Shown: positions 42,983-51,799, counted from the stretch's first letter. The stretch is DNA of 64,000 nt from Bacteroidota bacterium (GCA_023434025.1 JAEYTL010000026.1:62001-126000), one strand, 5' to 3'. Notes: generated by a model from the sequence alone, not told the origin. Numbers and translations: made by a program.

Positions 42983-45346
42983 TTATTTCAACTCATCCAG
43001 CAATTCCTGATAGGAGTATTTTTTTTCTGAATTCTCGGTATTTAAAACCTTTACCCTGAATGCTTTTAGTCCGGAAACTCCCTGTAAGTCTTCTACTTCA
43101 AATTTCTCAAGGGTTGGTTCTAAGATCTTTTTAAATTGCAGGTATTTGATGTATTTCAGGTATTCGGCTTCTTCCTGATTATGCGAATAGACGATAGTGA
43201 TTTTCTCTTTTTCGGTAATGCGTTTGTCGGTTCCTTTGATGTTGGCTTTGTCAATACGTTTTTTGACCACTTCGTAGCGGGCGTTATAAGAACCGTCAAC
43301 ATCAAACCGTTTTTCGTCCATTCGGAATCGAATGGAAATGGGCAGGCTGAAAACCAGAATTAAGGACGTAACATCTAACGAGTAGGGCAGAGTGTCTTTG
43401 ATGCGATGGTGTTCTAACTCCATTTCGCAAAGGGTTTGTAATTGCCATAAACGAAGATTACTCAGGTACATCTTGTCATATGGAATGGTTGGTACAATCG
43501 ATTCGCCGATGTATAAATTATGTTCTACACCATCTGTTTTAAAACGTTCGTAATAGTGCGGATATATTTGTTGTGCTTCCTGCTGTTTGGCATCTAAAAC
43601 AGAGGCTAATTTTTTATTGATTACAGAAAGCGTATGGTCAAAATCTTTTCGGGCATGATAGAACATTCCGGTTTTGGAATCCAGGCTTTCAAAGTAGGCT
43701 TTGACTTTTGAGGCATAGGCTTTTTCATTCTGCATGGAATTCAGCACAGGATGGATTTCCGACTCTATAAAATGCTGAACTTGTTGTTCGGTATCTGTTT
43801 TTAACGGGTTATCAATTTCTGCCAGCAGCTCCTGTAATTCAAATTTACGCTGCTCAAGAATGAGCAGATTGGAATTGGCTTTGAGAGTGTCAAAAATTCC
43901 GATGATATTTTTCAACTGATTCCGTAAATCGGTTTTAACGGTTTCATTCCGGTGCTCCGATGAGCCTTTGATGTCAATTTGCCCGTAAAGCGGAAAAACA
44001 TTCTTGAATACAATCTCCTTCAGGGTATAGTCTTTTGAAGCGGCAATATTCTGGAAATAATTCTTTGCTTCCCGTTTAAATTTCCAATATACACTGGGGT
44101 GAATGGTGGTATATTCTTTTTGAATGATTGCCTCCAGTTGATTTTGCATATCAACAAAACTGCGGACAATCGTGTCAATCAAAAACGGCATAATCAGCTC
44201 CAGTTTATTGGCGTTAATCGAATTCAAAGCCCTTACTTCCGAGGAGGCCAGCTCAATGATACCCAGTAATTTATTGTCTTTAATTACCGGAGCCAATAAA
44301 CAGCTCTTAATATTTTGACTCAGCAGTTGTTTTGCAAACAACAGGTTTTGTCCTTCTTTGGCAAATTCATGTACATCCGGAATGATGAATACATTTTGGT
44401 TTTCAATCAGGTATTCATAGGAACATCCGCAAAGTGCATTTTTGCAGTCGGCTTCCGACTGATCTAACAGGATAAAGCTGGATGGTTTTCCTTCTTTAAA
44501 TGCGGGTTTTTCAAATTTATCTTCTTCTTCATTATAAAGGGTGAATCCCATTCGCAAATCGGGGATTTTAAAAACCGATCGGAAAATCGAATAAGAATCT
44601 TCCTTATTTTCTGTTGTTTTAACCTCAGGTCGAAGTAAGTAGGTTTTTAGGTTTGAAACGGCACTTTCAACGGTTACATCAACGAGCGAAACAATCACAA
44701 ATCCTTTTAATATCCAGGAGTTTGGCGGGAATTTTTCCTTCCATAGAGCCAGATTGCCGTAATTGTCGATCAGTTCGTTTATTTCTTCTTCAGTCAATGC
44801 CTTTGTTGCTTCGGTAGGGAAAATTTCAACAAAATCAGCATTATACAAAATTCTGTAATGTCTCATGATGCCCTCTGCGTCGGGAATATCATAGAACAAG
44901 GGTTTGCCGAAGTCGATTTTCTGGTTGTAATGGGCATTGAGAATCAGCGTACAATTCATTACATAGAACTGGTGTTCATCGAAATCCCGGATGTTCATGT
45001 CAAAGGTCTGACCGGCATCGTTTAGAATTTTTTTGAACCGTTCGGAATAGTTGAACGTTATGTTTTGAAAGGGCAGCGTTGCAGCTTTTATTTCGTTGTG
45101 GGTTAAGGCGGTAGGAAACAGGTCGGCCAGCAGGTAACTGATCAGTTCTTCATTTTCATTGATAAAGCGTAAATCATCTATGCCTTCTTTCAATTCCGGT
45201 TTAGCGGCTACCTCTTTTAACAGAGCCTTTGCATAATTGGAGCGGTAATCAATGGAAGACAAGGCAATCTCTTCCAGAATGTTAATGACTTTGTGGAAGG
45301 AAATATACGGTTTAAAAGGACTTTCGTGAAAGTAATTGTTTTCCAT
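42983..45346 (-). CDS. GAF-domain protein, Bacteroidota type
   Basis: 787 residues from MENNYFHESPFKPYISFHKV. A GAF domain sits about 270-400 (FVIIPDVHEFAKEGQNLLFAKQLLSQNIKSCLLAPVIKDNKLLGIIELAS). Just before it is a cysteine cluster, C-N-A-L-C-G-C. The rest is helical with no recognised catalytic domain. No membrane segment or signal peptide, so it is cytoplasmic. It may be a signalling or regulatory protein; partners are not visible. Confidence 0.7.
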   Translation of the reverse strand: MENNYFHESPFKPYISFHKVINILEEIALSSIDYRSNYAKALLKEVAAKPELKEGIDDLRFINENEELISYLLADLFPTALTHNEIKAATLPFQNITFNYSERFKKILNDAGQTFDMNIRDFDEHQFYVMNCTLILNAHYNQKIDFGKPLFYDIPDAEGIMRHYRILYNADFVEIFPTEATKALTEEEINELIDNYGNLALWKEKFPPNSWILKGFVIVSLVDVTVESAVSNLKTYLLRPEVKTTENKEDSYSIFRSVFKIPDLRMGFTLYNEEEDKFEKPAFKEGKPSSFILLDQSEADCKNALCGCSYEYLIENQNVFIIPDVHEFAKEGQNLLFAKQLLSQNIKSCLLAPVIKDNKLLGIIELASSEVRALNSINANKLELIMPFLIDTIVRSFVDMQNQLEAIIQKEYTTIHPSVYWKFKREAKNYFQNIAASKDYTLKEIVFKNVFPLYGQIDIKGSSEHRNETVKTDLRNQLKNIIGIFDTLKANSNLLILEQRKFELQELLAEIDNPLKTDTEQQVQHFIESEIHPVLNSMQNEKAYASKVKAYFESLDSKTGMFYHARKDFDHTLSVINKKLASVLDAKQQEAQQIYPHYYERFKTDGVEHNLYIGESIVPTIPYDKMYLSNLRLWQLQTLCEMELEHHRIKDTLPYSLDVTSLILVFSLPISIRFRMDEKRFDVDGSYNARYEVVKKRIDKANIKGTDKRITEKEKITIVYSHNQEEAEYLKYIKYLQFKKILEPTLEKFEVEDLQGVSGLKAFRVKVLNTENSEKKYSYQELLDELK

Positions 45347-45495
45347 GTGCAATGCTGTGTTGCAAAGGTACTATATATTCAGAAAATGCGGTTTTCTGTT
45401 TGTGTTTTTGGTTTATTTTTAACATTCCGGAACTGTAAAAGATTGGCTTTGTATTTTTTTTATATTTACAGTTCAAAAAATTAAATTTTAGGATT

Positions 45496-45714
45496 ATGCA
45501 CGAATATCAATTAAGTGTTCCGGACGAATATGAGGCTTTTCATTTAGGTATTCATCTAACAATTATGCATATACAGGGGGGCTCAGAGCCAATATTTAAA
45601 ACAAAAGAAACAGAATACGAAACAATTTACTATATTTCATTTGATGAGGAATACCAAATGGATGCTTTTGATAAGGACATCAGAAATAGAATGCCGTTTC
45701 TTTTCAAATCTTAG
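45496..45714 (+). CDS. small protein, unknown function
   Basis: 72 residues, acidic (MHEYQLSVPDEYEAFHLGIHLTIMHIQGG, then a C-terminal DAFDKDIRNRMPFLFKS). The start lies behind an AAATTTTAGGATT leader. It is isolated between minus-strand genes. No family recognised. Coding is plausible but not certain. Confidence 0.5.
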   Translation: MHEYQLSVPDEYEAFHLGIHLTIMHIQGGSEPIFKTKETEYETIYYISFDEEYQMDAFDKDIRNRMPFLFKS

Positions 45715-45783
45715 CTTGGAAGTATATTATTACTTAACATTATCGTCTGGATTTGATAGTAAGAATAGTAATTTTGGCATATT

Positions 45784-47667
45784 CTATTTTATTAACTTTT
45801 TATCTTCCAAATCTTTCAAAATCCAGGCTACTGCTGCTTTAGTAGCCTTTTTGGCAACAGTTCCTTTATTACTTGCGAGAATTACATTAAAAATTTTACC
45901 AAAAAACCATCCTTTTGCTCTTTTGAAAAGTCCCTCACGATAATAAGAATTGATATATTTTTCGGCTAAAGGATGTTTGGCGTCCTTTGTTTCTTTATTA
46001 TATTTTTTAATGGTTATGTCCACCATTTTTTTTACCCGATCTTCTATTTTTGGTGCTAATGCAAACAGTTTATCAGGATTGTAGGTGGGCCATTCTTCGA
46101 CAGTTCGTTCAAATGGGTTTCTTTTTACTTTTTCAAGTTTATCTTTCAATTCGTATAGATTTGGGATGATTGGAAGAAAAACTTTAAACTTCCCGGTAGC
46201 TGCATCTTTTCTTTTAAATTTGTAAGCCTTGACCATTTCTTGAGACCAGTTTCTATGGATAGGATGTATATTATTGTTTTCAGGATCATATTCAAAAGAA
46301 AAATATACTTTGAAGAAGTTTCTGGCATTATCACGTCCTAAGAAAAAATCATGGTGACGAAATTTAATATCTAAAAAGCCGCCAAAGGCAAAGGCTGATG
46401 AGCAAGCAATATGATGTTCTTCAGGTTCATTATTATTTTTATATCGAACCGGATAAATCTCACCTCTAAAATATTTTTTAGCATGAAACTCTACCATCTC
46501 TCTTCTCTTAATTCGGGACTGGTCTTGAAGTGTTCCTAGGATAGGTGAAATTGCTGAAAAAATATCATCCGGATGAGTATCTGTATTGTCCACTAAGTGA
46601 TTTGGAAAAGGATCAATCATAATTAATGCAAACCGGTCTGTATCAGTTTCATTTTTCTTTTCACCATGACGATCTTTGAGAACATTCAAAACTTCTCCGA
46701 TTGGTTCATTATTTATTGCTCCTCCATCTATTCCAACAAATTTAAACGGATCATTCACATTGAAATTTATCACAGGTTCAGCCGGTATTTTATTAGGATT
46801 CAAAGTGTTAAACAGTAATTTTCTGGAATTATTCTCCATATATTTTACGGAGAATTCTTCGTTAAAAAATTTTCTAAATTCTAAACCAATTGGAAAAGCT
46901 CCTGTTGCCTTAGTGGCTAACTTTAAGGTCTCGGTATTTTTATTGTTTGAAAAGGGCTCAAAAGGTAGATAAAAATCTTGATGTAAAGGATTTCTATAAT
47001 CGTAGTCTAACTTAAAATGCGAGATAACAAAATGTTCAAAAGTATTATATTTGGGATTATCTTTTTTTTGATTCAAACCACCAAAAGGGGTAGAAAAATC
47101 AATTGGTAAAGCAACACTTCTCAACATCGTTTGAGAAAGAAGTATTTCTAATTCACTTGAAATATAACTTGGTTTATTTATTGTCTTAGAAGGATTGTTG
47201 TTAAATGCATGGTCACATATATCATCTATAAACTTTGAGTTTAGCAATGAAACGAGTTTATTTTCTTTCAGATCATCAATAGATAATGTCTTCTCAAATA
47301 TTTTTTCTTTATTATTTATTTGATCTCCCATTAAAACCCAAGCATCATAAAGAATATTGTTTTTAGCACTTTCAATATTAGTTGCATCTTTGACTGGATT
47401 TATCTCTCCTTTTAAAGCATAAAGAGCAGACATTACTGTAGCCATACCTCCTGCGGAAGCACCACCCATAACATCAATTACAACTTCATGTTTTGGAATA
47501 TATTTATAAATTCCATCTCCCCACTCATCTGGTAGTTTTCCGTTTTTTCCCTTCTCCCATAAATCTAAGATTTCAAAAAGATAATCCATGACTCCAGCAG
47601 TGTAACATCCGGCAGACACAGCACCTGCCATTGTTAATCCAACATAAAACGTTTCATTATCTCCCAT
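45784..47667 (-). CDS. patatin-like phospholipase family protein
   Basis: 627 residues. The nucleophile elbow is G-A-S-A-G (S71) within DVMGGASAGG, after the N-terminal MAGAVSAGCYTAGV oxyanion-hole region; the catalytic Asp is in GIDGGAINNEP (about 315). This Ser-Asp dyad defines patatin lipases, which release fatty acids from lipids. No signal peptide, so it is cytoplasmic or membrane-associated. Directly beside the tmRNA-integrated element, but outside its repeat, so it belongs to the chromosome. Substrate unknown. Confidence 0.85.
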   Translation of the reverse strand: MGDNETFYVGLTMAGAVSAGCYTAGVMDYLFEILDLWEKGKNGKLPDEWGDGIYKYIPKHEVVIDVMGGASAGGMATVMSALYALKGEINPVKDATNIESAKNNILYDAWVLMGDQINNKEKIFEKTLSIDDLKENKLVSLLNSKFIDDICDHAFNNNPSKTINKPSYISSELEILLSQTMLRSVALPIDFSTPFGGLNQKKDNPKYNTFEHFVISHFKLDYDYRNPLHQDFYLPFEPFSNNKNTETLKLATKATGAFPIGLEFRKFFNEEFSVKYMENNSRKLLFNTLNPNKIPAEPVINFNVNDPFKFVGIDGGAINNEPIGEVLNVLKDRHGEKKNETDTDRFALIMIDPFPNHLVDNTDTHPDDIFSAISPILGTLQDQSRIKRREMVEFHAKKYFRGEIYPVRYKNNNEPEEHHIACSSAFAFGGFLDIKFRHHDFFLGRDNARNFFKVYFSFEYDPENNNIHPIHRNWSQEMVKAYKFKRKDAATGKFKVFLPIIPNLYELKDKLEKVKRNPFERTVEEWPTYNPDKLFALAPKIEDRVKKMVDITIKKYNKETKDAKHPLAEKYINSYYREGLFKRAKGWFFGKIFNVILASNKGTVAKKATKAAVAWILKDLEDKKLIK

Positions 47668-47734
47668 GTCTTTAAAATTTAACTGATTATTAAAATACTA
47701 GACTTAATTTGATAAAGTTATGAAACTTTGCAGA

Positions 47735-47766
47735 ACAAAAAATCCCTACAAGTAGGGATTTTTTAA
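47735..47766. terminator. bidirectional hairpin terminator
   Basis: AAAAAATCCCTAC and GTAGGGATTTTTT pair around AA. It lies 68 bases upstream of the patatin gene start. It may be a second (tandem) terminator for the tmRNA transcript before integration, or end an unseen transcript. Confidence 0.7.
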
Positions 47767-47850
47767 TTGATGATAACTTTTTATTCTCTGTTTTTTTGAC
47801 TTTGCTCTTTGTTGTATAGTGAAATGGTTTAAAATGATTTTGAAAAATAA

Positions 47851-47886
47851 AAAACCCTGTAAAATAAATACTTTACAGGGTTTTTT
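47851..47886 (-). terminator. original tmRNA terminator, now displaced
   Basis: CCCTGTAAA and TTTACAGGG pair with flanking A/T tracts. It directly abuts the left attachment core. In the unoccupied chromosome it would follow the tmRNA 3' end, so the integration displaced it by 11.9 kb. Confidence 0.75.
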
Positions 47887-47901
47887 GTGGAGTCGGAGAG
47901 A
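47887..47901. other. attL: attL core
   Basis: GTGGAGTCGGAGAGA, identical to the right copy at 59779-59793 and to the 3' end of the tmRNA gene. Sequences outside and inside differ at once, so the core is 15 bp as far as seen. Confidence 0.85.
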
Positions 47902-48026
47902 GTAGTTTTGTGGAAATGATATAAAATCGATTGAAACAAAAAATATACTTAAAAGTTATATTTATCAGTATGTTGCGAATTTTTTTTCTTAAAAGTAATT
48001 TCATTCGTTTTAAATAAATTTAATTT

Positions 48027-48060
48027 TTGTAGTCAGATTGTAGTCATTTTTGTAGTTTTG
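48027..48060 (+). promoter_or_regulatory. integrase promoter and left arm-type sites
   Basis: TTG (48027-48029), 23 bases, TAGTTTTG (48053-48060) form a Bacteroidota promoter before the integrase. The same bases contain three TTGTAGT(C/T) motifs; the first two (GTAGTCAGATTGTAGTCA, 48029-48046) recur with one change at the right end, 59703-59720. Integrase could bind here and control its own gene. Confidence 0.55.
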
Positions 48061-48083
48061 TTCAATTAAAAAAAAGCATAAAA

Positions 48084-49412
48084 ATGGCCTCTGTAAATTT
48101 TCGTTATCGTTCTACGAAAGATAAAGTATCTTTAGAGGTTGGTTTAACTTTTAGAGTAAAAAGACAGCCAAAAGATGCTAAAAATACGCCATATTTCTTC
48201 TATGGTCTTTCACGTATTGAAGTAGATAAAAACTATTGGAAAAATTATCATACAAAAACAGACTTTCCAAATTATAAGGATATTGAAAAACAAAATTGGG
48301 TTAAGGATATAAAAGCAAGACAGTATCAAGTAAACACTGAAATAGATAACCTCCGAACCTACATCCTTGATGCCTTTAACTTAATTCCTGATACAAAGGT
48401 TTTAGATATGGTTAATAAGACGTGGTTAGAAAAGCAGATTGAATTATACTACAATCCACCCAAGACTAAAGAGCAAGAAGAACAGGCAAAAATTCCTATT
48501 GACTTAATCGGTTATATTGATTTTTATTTAGAATATCGTAAACACGAAATAACAGAAGCATTGAGGAAGAAAAATAATGTAGTTAAAAACAAACTTATCC
48601 GCTTTCAGAAGCAACGTAAAAAAATTATTCTGATAAAAGATGTAAACGACAAATTCAAAAATGAGTTTGTTGATTATTGCATTAAGCAAGGGTATTCACA
48701 AAATACAATGCAAAGGGAGTTAGTTTTTATTAAAACTTTCTGTAAGCACGCAAGATATTTAGGCTTGGAGGTGCATCCGCAAATGGATGGTTTGCGTTTG
48801 GATAGGCAAAAAGTGCAAAGTATTTATCTGACTTTTGAGGAACTGCAGCAAATAGAAAAAACATCCGATTTACCCGAATATTTGGAAAACGCCAAAGACT
48901 GGTTAATCATAAGTTGTTACTTAGGGCAAAGGGTATCAGATTTTTTAAACTTCACTTATGAAATGATTAGGTACGAAGACGGAAAGCCATTACTTGAATT
49001 TACCCAAAAGAAAACAGGTAAAATAATGACAATTCCGGTACATAAAAAAGTTATTGAAATCCTGAACAAACGAGACGGACAATTTCCAAGACAGATAACA
49101 GATGTAAATTACAATCTTTATATCAAAGAAGTATGCGAAAAGGCAAAACTTACCCAAATGGTCAAAGGAAGTAAGAAAGTAGAAACAGCTCCAAAAAGCA
49201 AACAATATCGGAAAGAAACAGGGATGTATCAGAAATGGGAGCTTGTTACTTCTCATATTGGCCGGAGGTCTTTTGCTACGAACTTTTACGGAAAAATTCC
49301 GACTACTTACCTAATATACATTACCGGGCACAGCACCGAGCAAATGTTTCTCGCATACATCGGGAAATCTAATAAAGATCTGGCAAAAGAAGTATTTAGT
49401 TATTTTGAGTAA
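48084..49412 (+). CDS. int: tyrosine recombinase integrase
   Basis: 442 residues. N-terminal arm-type DNA-binding region (about 1-100), SAM-like core-binding domain (about 120-240) and catalytic domain with R283 (YLGQRVSDF), H391 and R394 (SHIGRRSFAT), H416 (TGHSTEQ) and the nucleophile Y425 (FLAYIG). All catalytic residues are present, so it should be active. It sits at the end of the element next to attL, as in elements that insert in RNA genes. The target is the 3' end of the tmRNA gene. Confidence 0.95.
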   Translation: MASVNFRYRSTKDKVSLEVGLTFRVKRQPKDAKNTPYFFYGLSRIEVDKNYWKNYHTKTDFPNYKDIEKQNWVKDIKARQYQVNTEIDNLRTYILDAFNLIPDTKVLDMVNKTWLEKQIELYYNPPKTKEQEEQAKIPIDLIGYIDFYLEYRKHEITEALRKKNNVVKNKLIRFQKQRKKIILIKDVNDKFKNEFVDYCIKQGYSQNTMQRELVFIKTFCKHARYLGLEVHPQMDGLRLDRQKVQSIYLTFEELQQIEKTSDLPEYLENAKDWLIISCYLGQRVSDFLNFTYEMIRYEDGKPLLEFTQKKTGKIMTIPVHKKVIEILNKRDGQFPRQITDVNYNLYIKEVCEKAKLTQMVKGSKKVETAPKSKQYRKETGMYQKWELVTSHIGRRSFATNFYGKIPTTYLIYITGHSTEQMFLAYIGKSNKDLAKEVFSYFE

Positions 49413-49442
49413 AAATTAAATCGATTTGTTCAAGTAGCTTTT

Positions 49443-49652
49443 TTATTTCTTTGTAGCTCTCAATCTTTTAGCGATTTCCCTTTCGTCAATTAATTTCATC
49501 ATATCAGCTTTAGTTCTTTTTTTTGGAAGTGCTTCGGGAGCTTTTTCACTCCCAAATGCAACCTCCAATTTTTGAAGCAGTTTGTTAGCTTCAGTTAAAT
49601 GCCCCCGCAGACATTCATATTCTTTAACTGATATTGTTATTGTTTTTTTCAT
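49443..49652 (-). CDS. small basic protein, unknown
   Basis: 69 residues. Helical N-terminus (KEYECLRGHLTEANKLLQKLEVAF) and a very basic C-terminus (PKKRTKADMMKLIDEREIAKRLRATKK), which suggests nucleic-acid binding. It starts within the end of the XRE regulator gene (29-base overlap), so it is expressed with it. No family recognised. Confidence 0.6.
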   Translation of the reverse strand: MKKTITISVKEYECLRGHLTEANKLLQKLEVAFGSEKAPEALPKKRTKADMMKLIDEREIAKRLRATKK

Positions 49653-49926
49653 TACTCTGCAATTTTTTTATAACTCCAATAGGAACATAAGAACCTTGTC
49701 TTAAAACATAGATGGTCTCGGTTTCCGTTACTTTAGTGGAAGTAAATAAGTCTCTTATATCAACATCAAGTTCTTTGGCTATTTGTAACAATAATTCTTT
49801 TCTTGGGATGCTATCACCTTTTACCAGGTTTGAAATGCTTGCCTCCGTTACATTTACCCTTTCGGCCAGTTCCTTACCTGTTATTCCTTTTTCTTTTAAT
49901 AATTCTTTTAACCTAAAAACACTCAT
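49624..49926 (-). CDS. XRE family transcriptional regulator
   Basis: 100 residues. N-terminal HTH_3 with LKELLKEKGITGKELAERVNVTEASISNLVKGDSIPRKELL, then a short C-terminal strand region (ETIYVLRQGSYVPIGVI). Divergent from the early genes, with a long palindrome between; this matches the position of a satellite/prophage master repressor. Release mechanism unknown. Confidence 0.9.
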   Translation of the reverse strand: MSVFRLKELLKEKGITGKELAERVNVTEASISNLVKGDSIPRKELLLQIAKELDVDIRDLFTSTKVTETETIYVLRQGSYVPIGVIKKLQSNEKNNNNIS

Positions 49927-49968
49927 AACATCTTAATATTTATCCTTTGTAAAGATAGGGAATTAAAG

Positions 49969-50004
49969 TTAAAGTATAATTTTTTTCAATTAATTATACT
50001 TTAA
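49969..50004. promoter_or_regulatory. operator palindrome between XRE gene and early operon
   Basis: Two perfect 13-base arms, TTAAAGTATAATT and AATTATACTTTAA, separated by 10 bases. A third, diverged copy (AATTATATTTAAA, 50014-50026) lies between the -33 and -7 elements of the early promoter, so binding there would block transcription. Likely XRE operator sites. Confidence 0.65.
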
Positions 50005-50005
50005 T

Positions 50006-50036
50006 TTGCATTTAATTATATTTAAACTTACATTTG
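50006..50036 (+). promoter_or_regulatory. early-operon promoter
   Basis: TTG (50006-50008), 20 bases, TACATTTG (50029-50036): exact Bacteroidota consensus, about 33 bases before the ATG of the first early gene and overlapped by the operator copy at 50014-50026. Confidence 0.7.
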
Positions 50037-50069
50037 TTAATCAAATATTAAATATAAACTATAATTATT

Positions 50070-50600
50070 ATGAAAACAACAGCAATCATTAATCCGGAAT
50101 TTGAAATTAAAAATATTCATTTCCTTAGAAACAACCTTGAAAAGCTTCACAAATACGCATCTCAGGTACTGACCTCTATTAAAAGGTATCATTTTATTAA
50201 CAAAACCAACGAAGCCTTGTTAAGTCCATTCAGAATAAATACTTCAATATATCACAAGGCAATCGATCATGTATTAAGACTGGAACCGTTTAACGATGAA
50301 GATTTGAAAGAGTTCTTTAATACCCAGAAGGAAGTTGAGAAATATATTATTTCAACACTAAATAACGAAGCAGACGAAGAAATATTTTTTGATTATGAGA
50401 TAGATTTTATAATACTCGGGATAGACTATGCCAAGTTTCTTGCATTCTCTTCAAAAAAGAAAAATGAAGGTGATTATGATAATGATATGTTGTTTGAAGA
50501 GTATGGATATTTGTCTTTTGACATGAGATACGGGCGTATATCTGTAGAGGATTTTATAACTGCGGCCAAAAAACTTCTGAAAGATAAAGGCTTGATGTAA
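50070..50600 (+). CDS. unknown early protein of the element
   Basis: 176 residues, acidic and largely helical (IKNIHFLRNNLEKLHKYASQVLTSIKRYHF ... DEDLKEFFNTQKEVEKYIISTLNNEADEEIFFDYEIDF). No family, signal peptide or membrane helix recognised. First gene after the controlled promoter, thus probably repressed in the resident state. In phage satellites such genes often encode derepression, replication or phage-interference factors, but none is identifiable here. Confidence 0.7.
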   Translation: MKTTAIINPEFEIKNIHFLRNNLEKLHKYASQVLTSIKRYHFINKTNEALLSPFRINTSIYHKAIDHVLRLEPFNDEDLKEFFNTQKEVEKYIISTLNNEADEEIFFDYEIDFIILGIDYAKFLAFSSKKKNEGDYDNDMLFEEYGYLSFDMRYGRISVEDFITAAKKLLKDKGLM

Positions 50601-50619
50601 ACCCAATGTAAATTGAGAT

Positions 50620-51123
50620 ATGAGAAAGCATATATTTTTAGAGTACAAAGCTGGTAGATTTAATATAGTTAAACAGTTTTTACATTTTACCGGATATGAT
50701 GAAAACGTGGTTGATGATTCCCATAAAGATAATGATTGTTTATGTGAGATACATACATTAACTATTTTAACTAAAGAAGGGAATGCTAAATGTTTGGCAC
50801 GTAATTTTGCAAAAAGTCTTAATCTGAAATGCGTAGAAGGTTATAATTTAAAATCACGAGACTTAAAATACGGAGATGTTTTAAATATTAGTACGGTTTC
50901 AGATATTGACAAAACAAACAGAGGAATAAATATGTTGAGTAATTGGATATACGCTTTTGTTTATCCCCAAAAATATCAAAACTATGACATCTACCGACTT
51001 GACTACATAATAAGTTATAAAGACAAATATTTGAAAAAAGTTGATTACAGTATCGATGAAAAGAGAGATGAAATAATTTTTAGTTTGAATGACAGAGTAA
51101 GGCACCAAATTATTTGTAATTAG
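50620..51123 (+). CDS. unknown early protein of the element
   Basis: 167 residues, mixed alpha/beta. Contains several Cys (DNDCLCEIHTLTILTKEG, AKCLARNFAKSLNLKCVEG) without an obvious zinc pattern. Nineteen bases after the preceding gene, so likely the same operon. No family recognised; its role is unassigned. Confidence 0.7.
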   Translation: MRKHIFLEYKAGRFNIVKQFLHFTGYDENVVDDSHKDNDCLCEIHTLTILTKEGNAKCLARNFAKSLNLKCVEGYNLKSRDLKYGDVLNISTVSDIDKTNRGINMLSNWIYAFVYPQKYQNYDIYRLDYIISYKDKYLKKVDYSIDEKRDEIIFSLNDRVRHQIICN

Positions 51124-51168
51124 TCCTTTATAAAAATCACATTAAGATAAAAAATCATGTGAAAAAAA

Positions 51169-51199
51169 TTGTTTGTAAGTAATAAATTTATTACCTTTG
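51169..51199 (+). promoter_or_regulatory. hicAB promoter
   Basis: TTG (51169-51171), 20 bases, TACCTTTG (51192-51199): exact consensus. The -7 box ends only four bases before the hicA ATG at 51204, so the hicA message may be nearly leaderless. Confidence 0.65.
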
Positions 51200-51203
51200 A
51201 AAT

Positions 51204-51401
51204 ATGAAATACAGCGAATTATTCAGGATTTTGAAAAAAGACGGTTGGTTTGAGGTTCGACAAAAAGGAAGCCATGTAATTATGCAGCACCCTACAAAAA
51301 CCGGACAACTCACGGTTCCGAATCATTCAGGTAAGGAAGTGAAAAAGGGATTATTAACAGCTATTTTAAAACAGGCAGGGATAACAACTGCTAAAAGGTA
51401 A
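51204..51401 (+). CDS. hicA: HicA-type toxin (mRNA interferase)
   Basis: 65 residues, the small YcfA/HicA fold: KYSELFRILKKDGWFEVRQKGSHVIMQHP, with catalytic H24 in GSHVIM, and TVPNHSGKEVKKGLLTAILKQAGI. It cleaves or blocks mRNA when free. Five bases before hicB, and with its own promoter. Confidence 0.93.
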   Translation: MKYSELFRILKKDGWFEVRQKGSHVIMQHPTKTGQLTVPNHSGKEVKKGLLTAILKQAGITTAKR

Positions 51402-51406
51402 TAATT

Positions 51407-51799
51407 ATGAAAAAGCAAAAAATAAAAATTACAATCACAAAAGAAGATACCGGGTATAGTGCTACCGGATTGGTAGATGATAACTTTATTGCTACCGAAG
51501 CAGAAACCTTTGAGGAGCTTAAAGCAATGATTTTGGAGGCCGTAAACCTTACTTTTGAAGATCAGGGAATTGTTTACACTATTGATGAAATTAAACTTGA
51601 GTATGATTTGGAAAGCTTTTTTGACTTTTACAAGGTGATTAACGCAAAGGCTTTATCAGAGCGTATAGGCATGAACCAAAGCCTTTTGGCACAATACATC
51701 AAAGGAAGTAAAAAACCATCGCCAGTGCAAACAAAACGTATTCTGAAAGGAGTACAGCAAATCGGAAAAGAACTTTCAGAAGTAAGCTTTTTGCTTTAA
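51407..51799 (+). CDS. hicB: HicB-type antitoxin
   Basis: 130 residues. N-terminal HicB-like fold (TKEDTGYSATGLVDDNFIATEAETFEELKAMILEAVNLTFEDQG) that blocks the toxin, and a C-terminal XRE-like HTH (AKALSERIGMNQSLLAQYIKGSKKPSPVQTKRILK) for autoregulation. Pairing with hicA is complete, so the module should be functional and could stabilise the element or act as an abortive defence. Confidence 0.9.
   Translation: MKKQKIKITITKEDTGYSATGLVDDNFIATEAETFEELKAMILEAVNLTFEDQGIVYTIDEIKLEYDLESFFDFYKVINAKALSERIGMNQSLLAQYIKGSKKPSPVQTKRILKGVQQIGKELSEVSFLL

Larger units (their letters stand above)
47668..48083. other. gene-free stretch: terminators, attL and integrase promoter
   Basis: 416 bases without a gene. 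From left to right: a hairpin (47735-47766), a second hairpin that was the original tmRNA terminator (47851-47886), the left attachment core (47887-47901), and the integrase promoter region with TTGTAGTC repeats (48027-48060). Confidence 0.8.

Noticed and set aside
47887..47930. A second tmRNA or tRNA gene at the left end of the element
   Set aside because: Only the 15-bp 3' piece matches; the rest of a tmRNA or tRNA cannot be drawn here. It is an attachment remnant.
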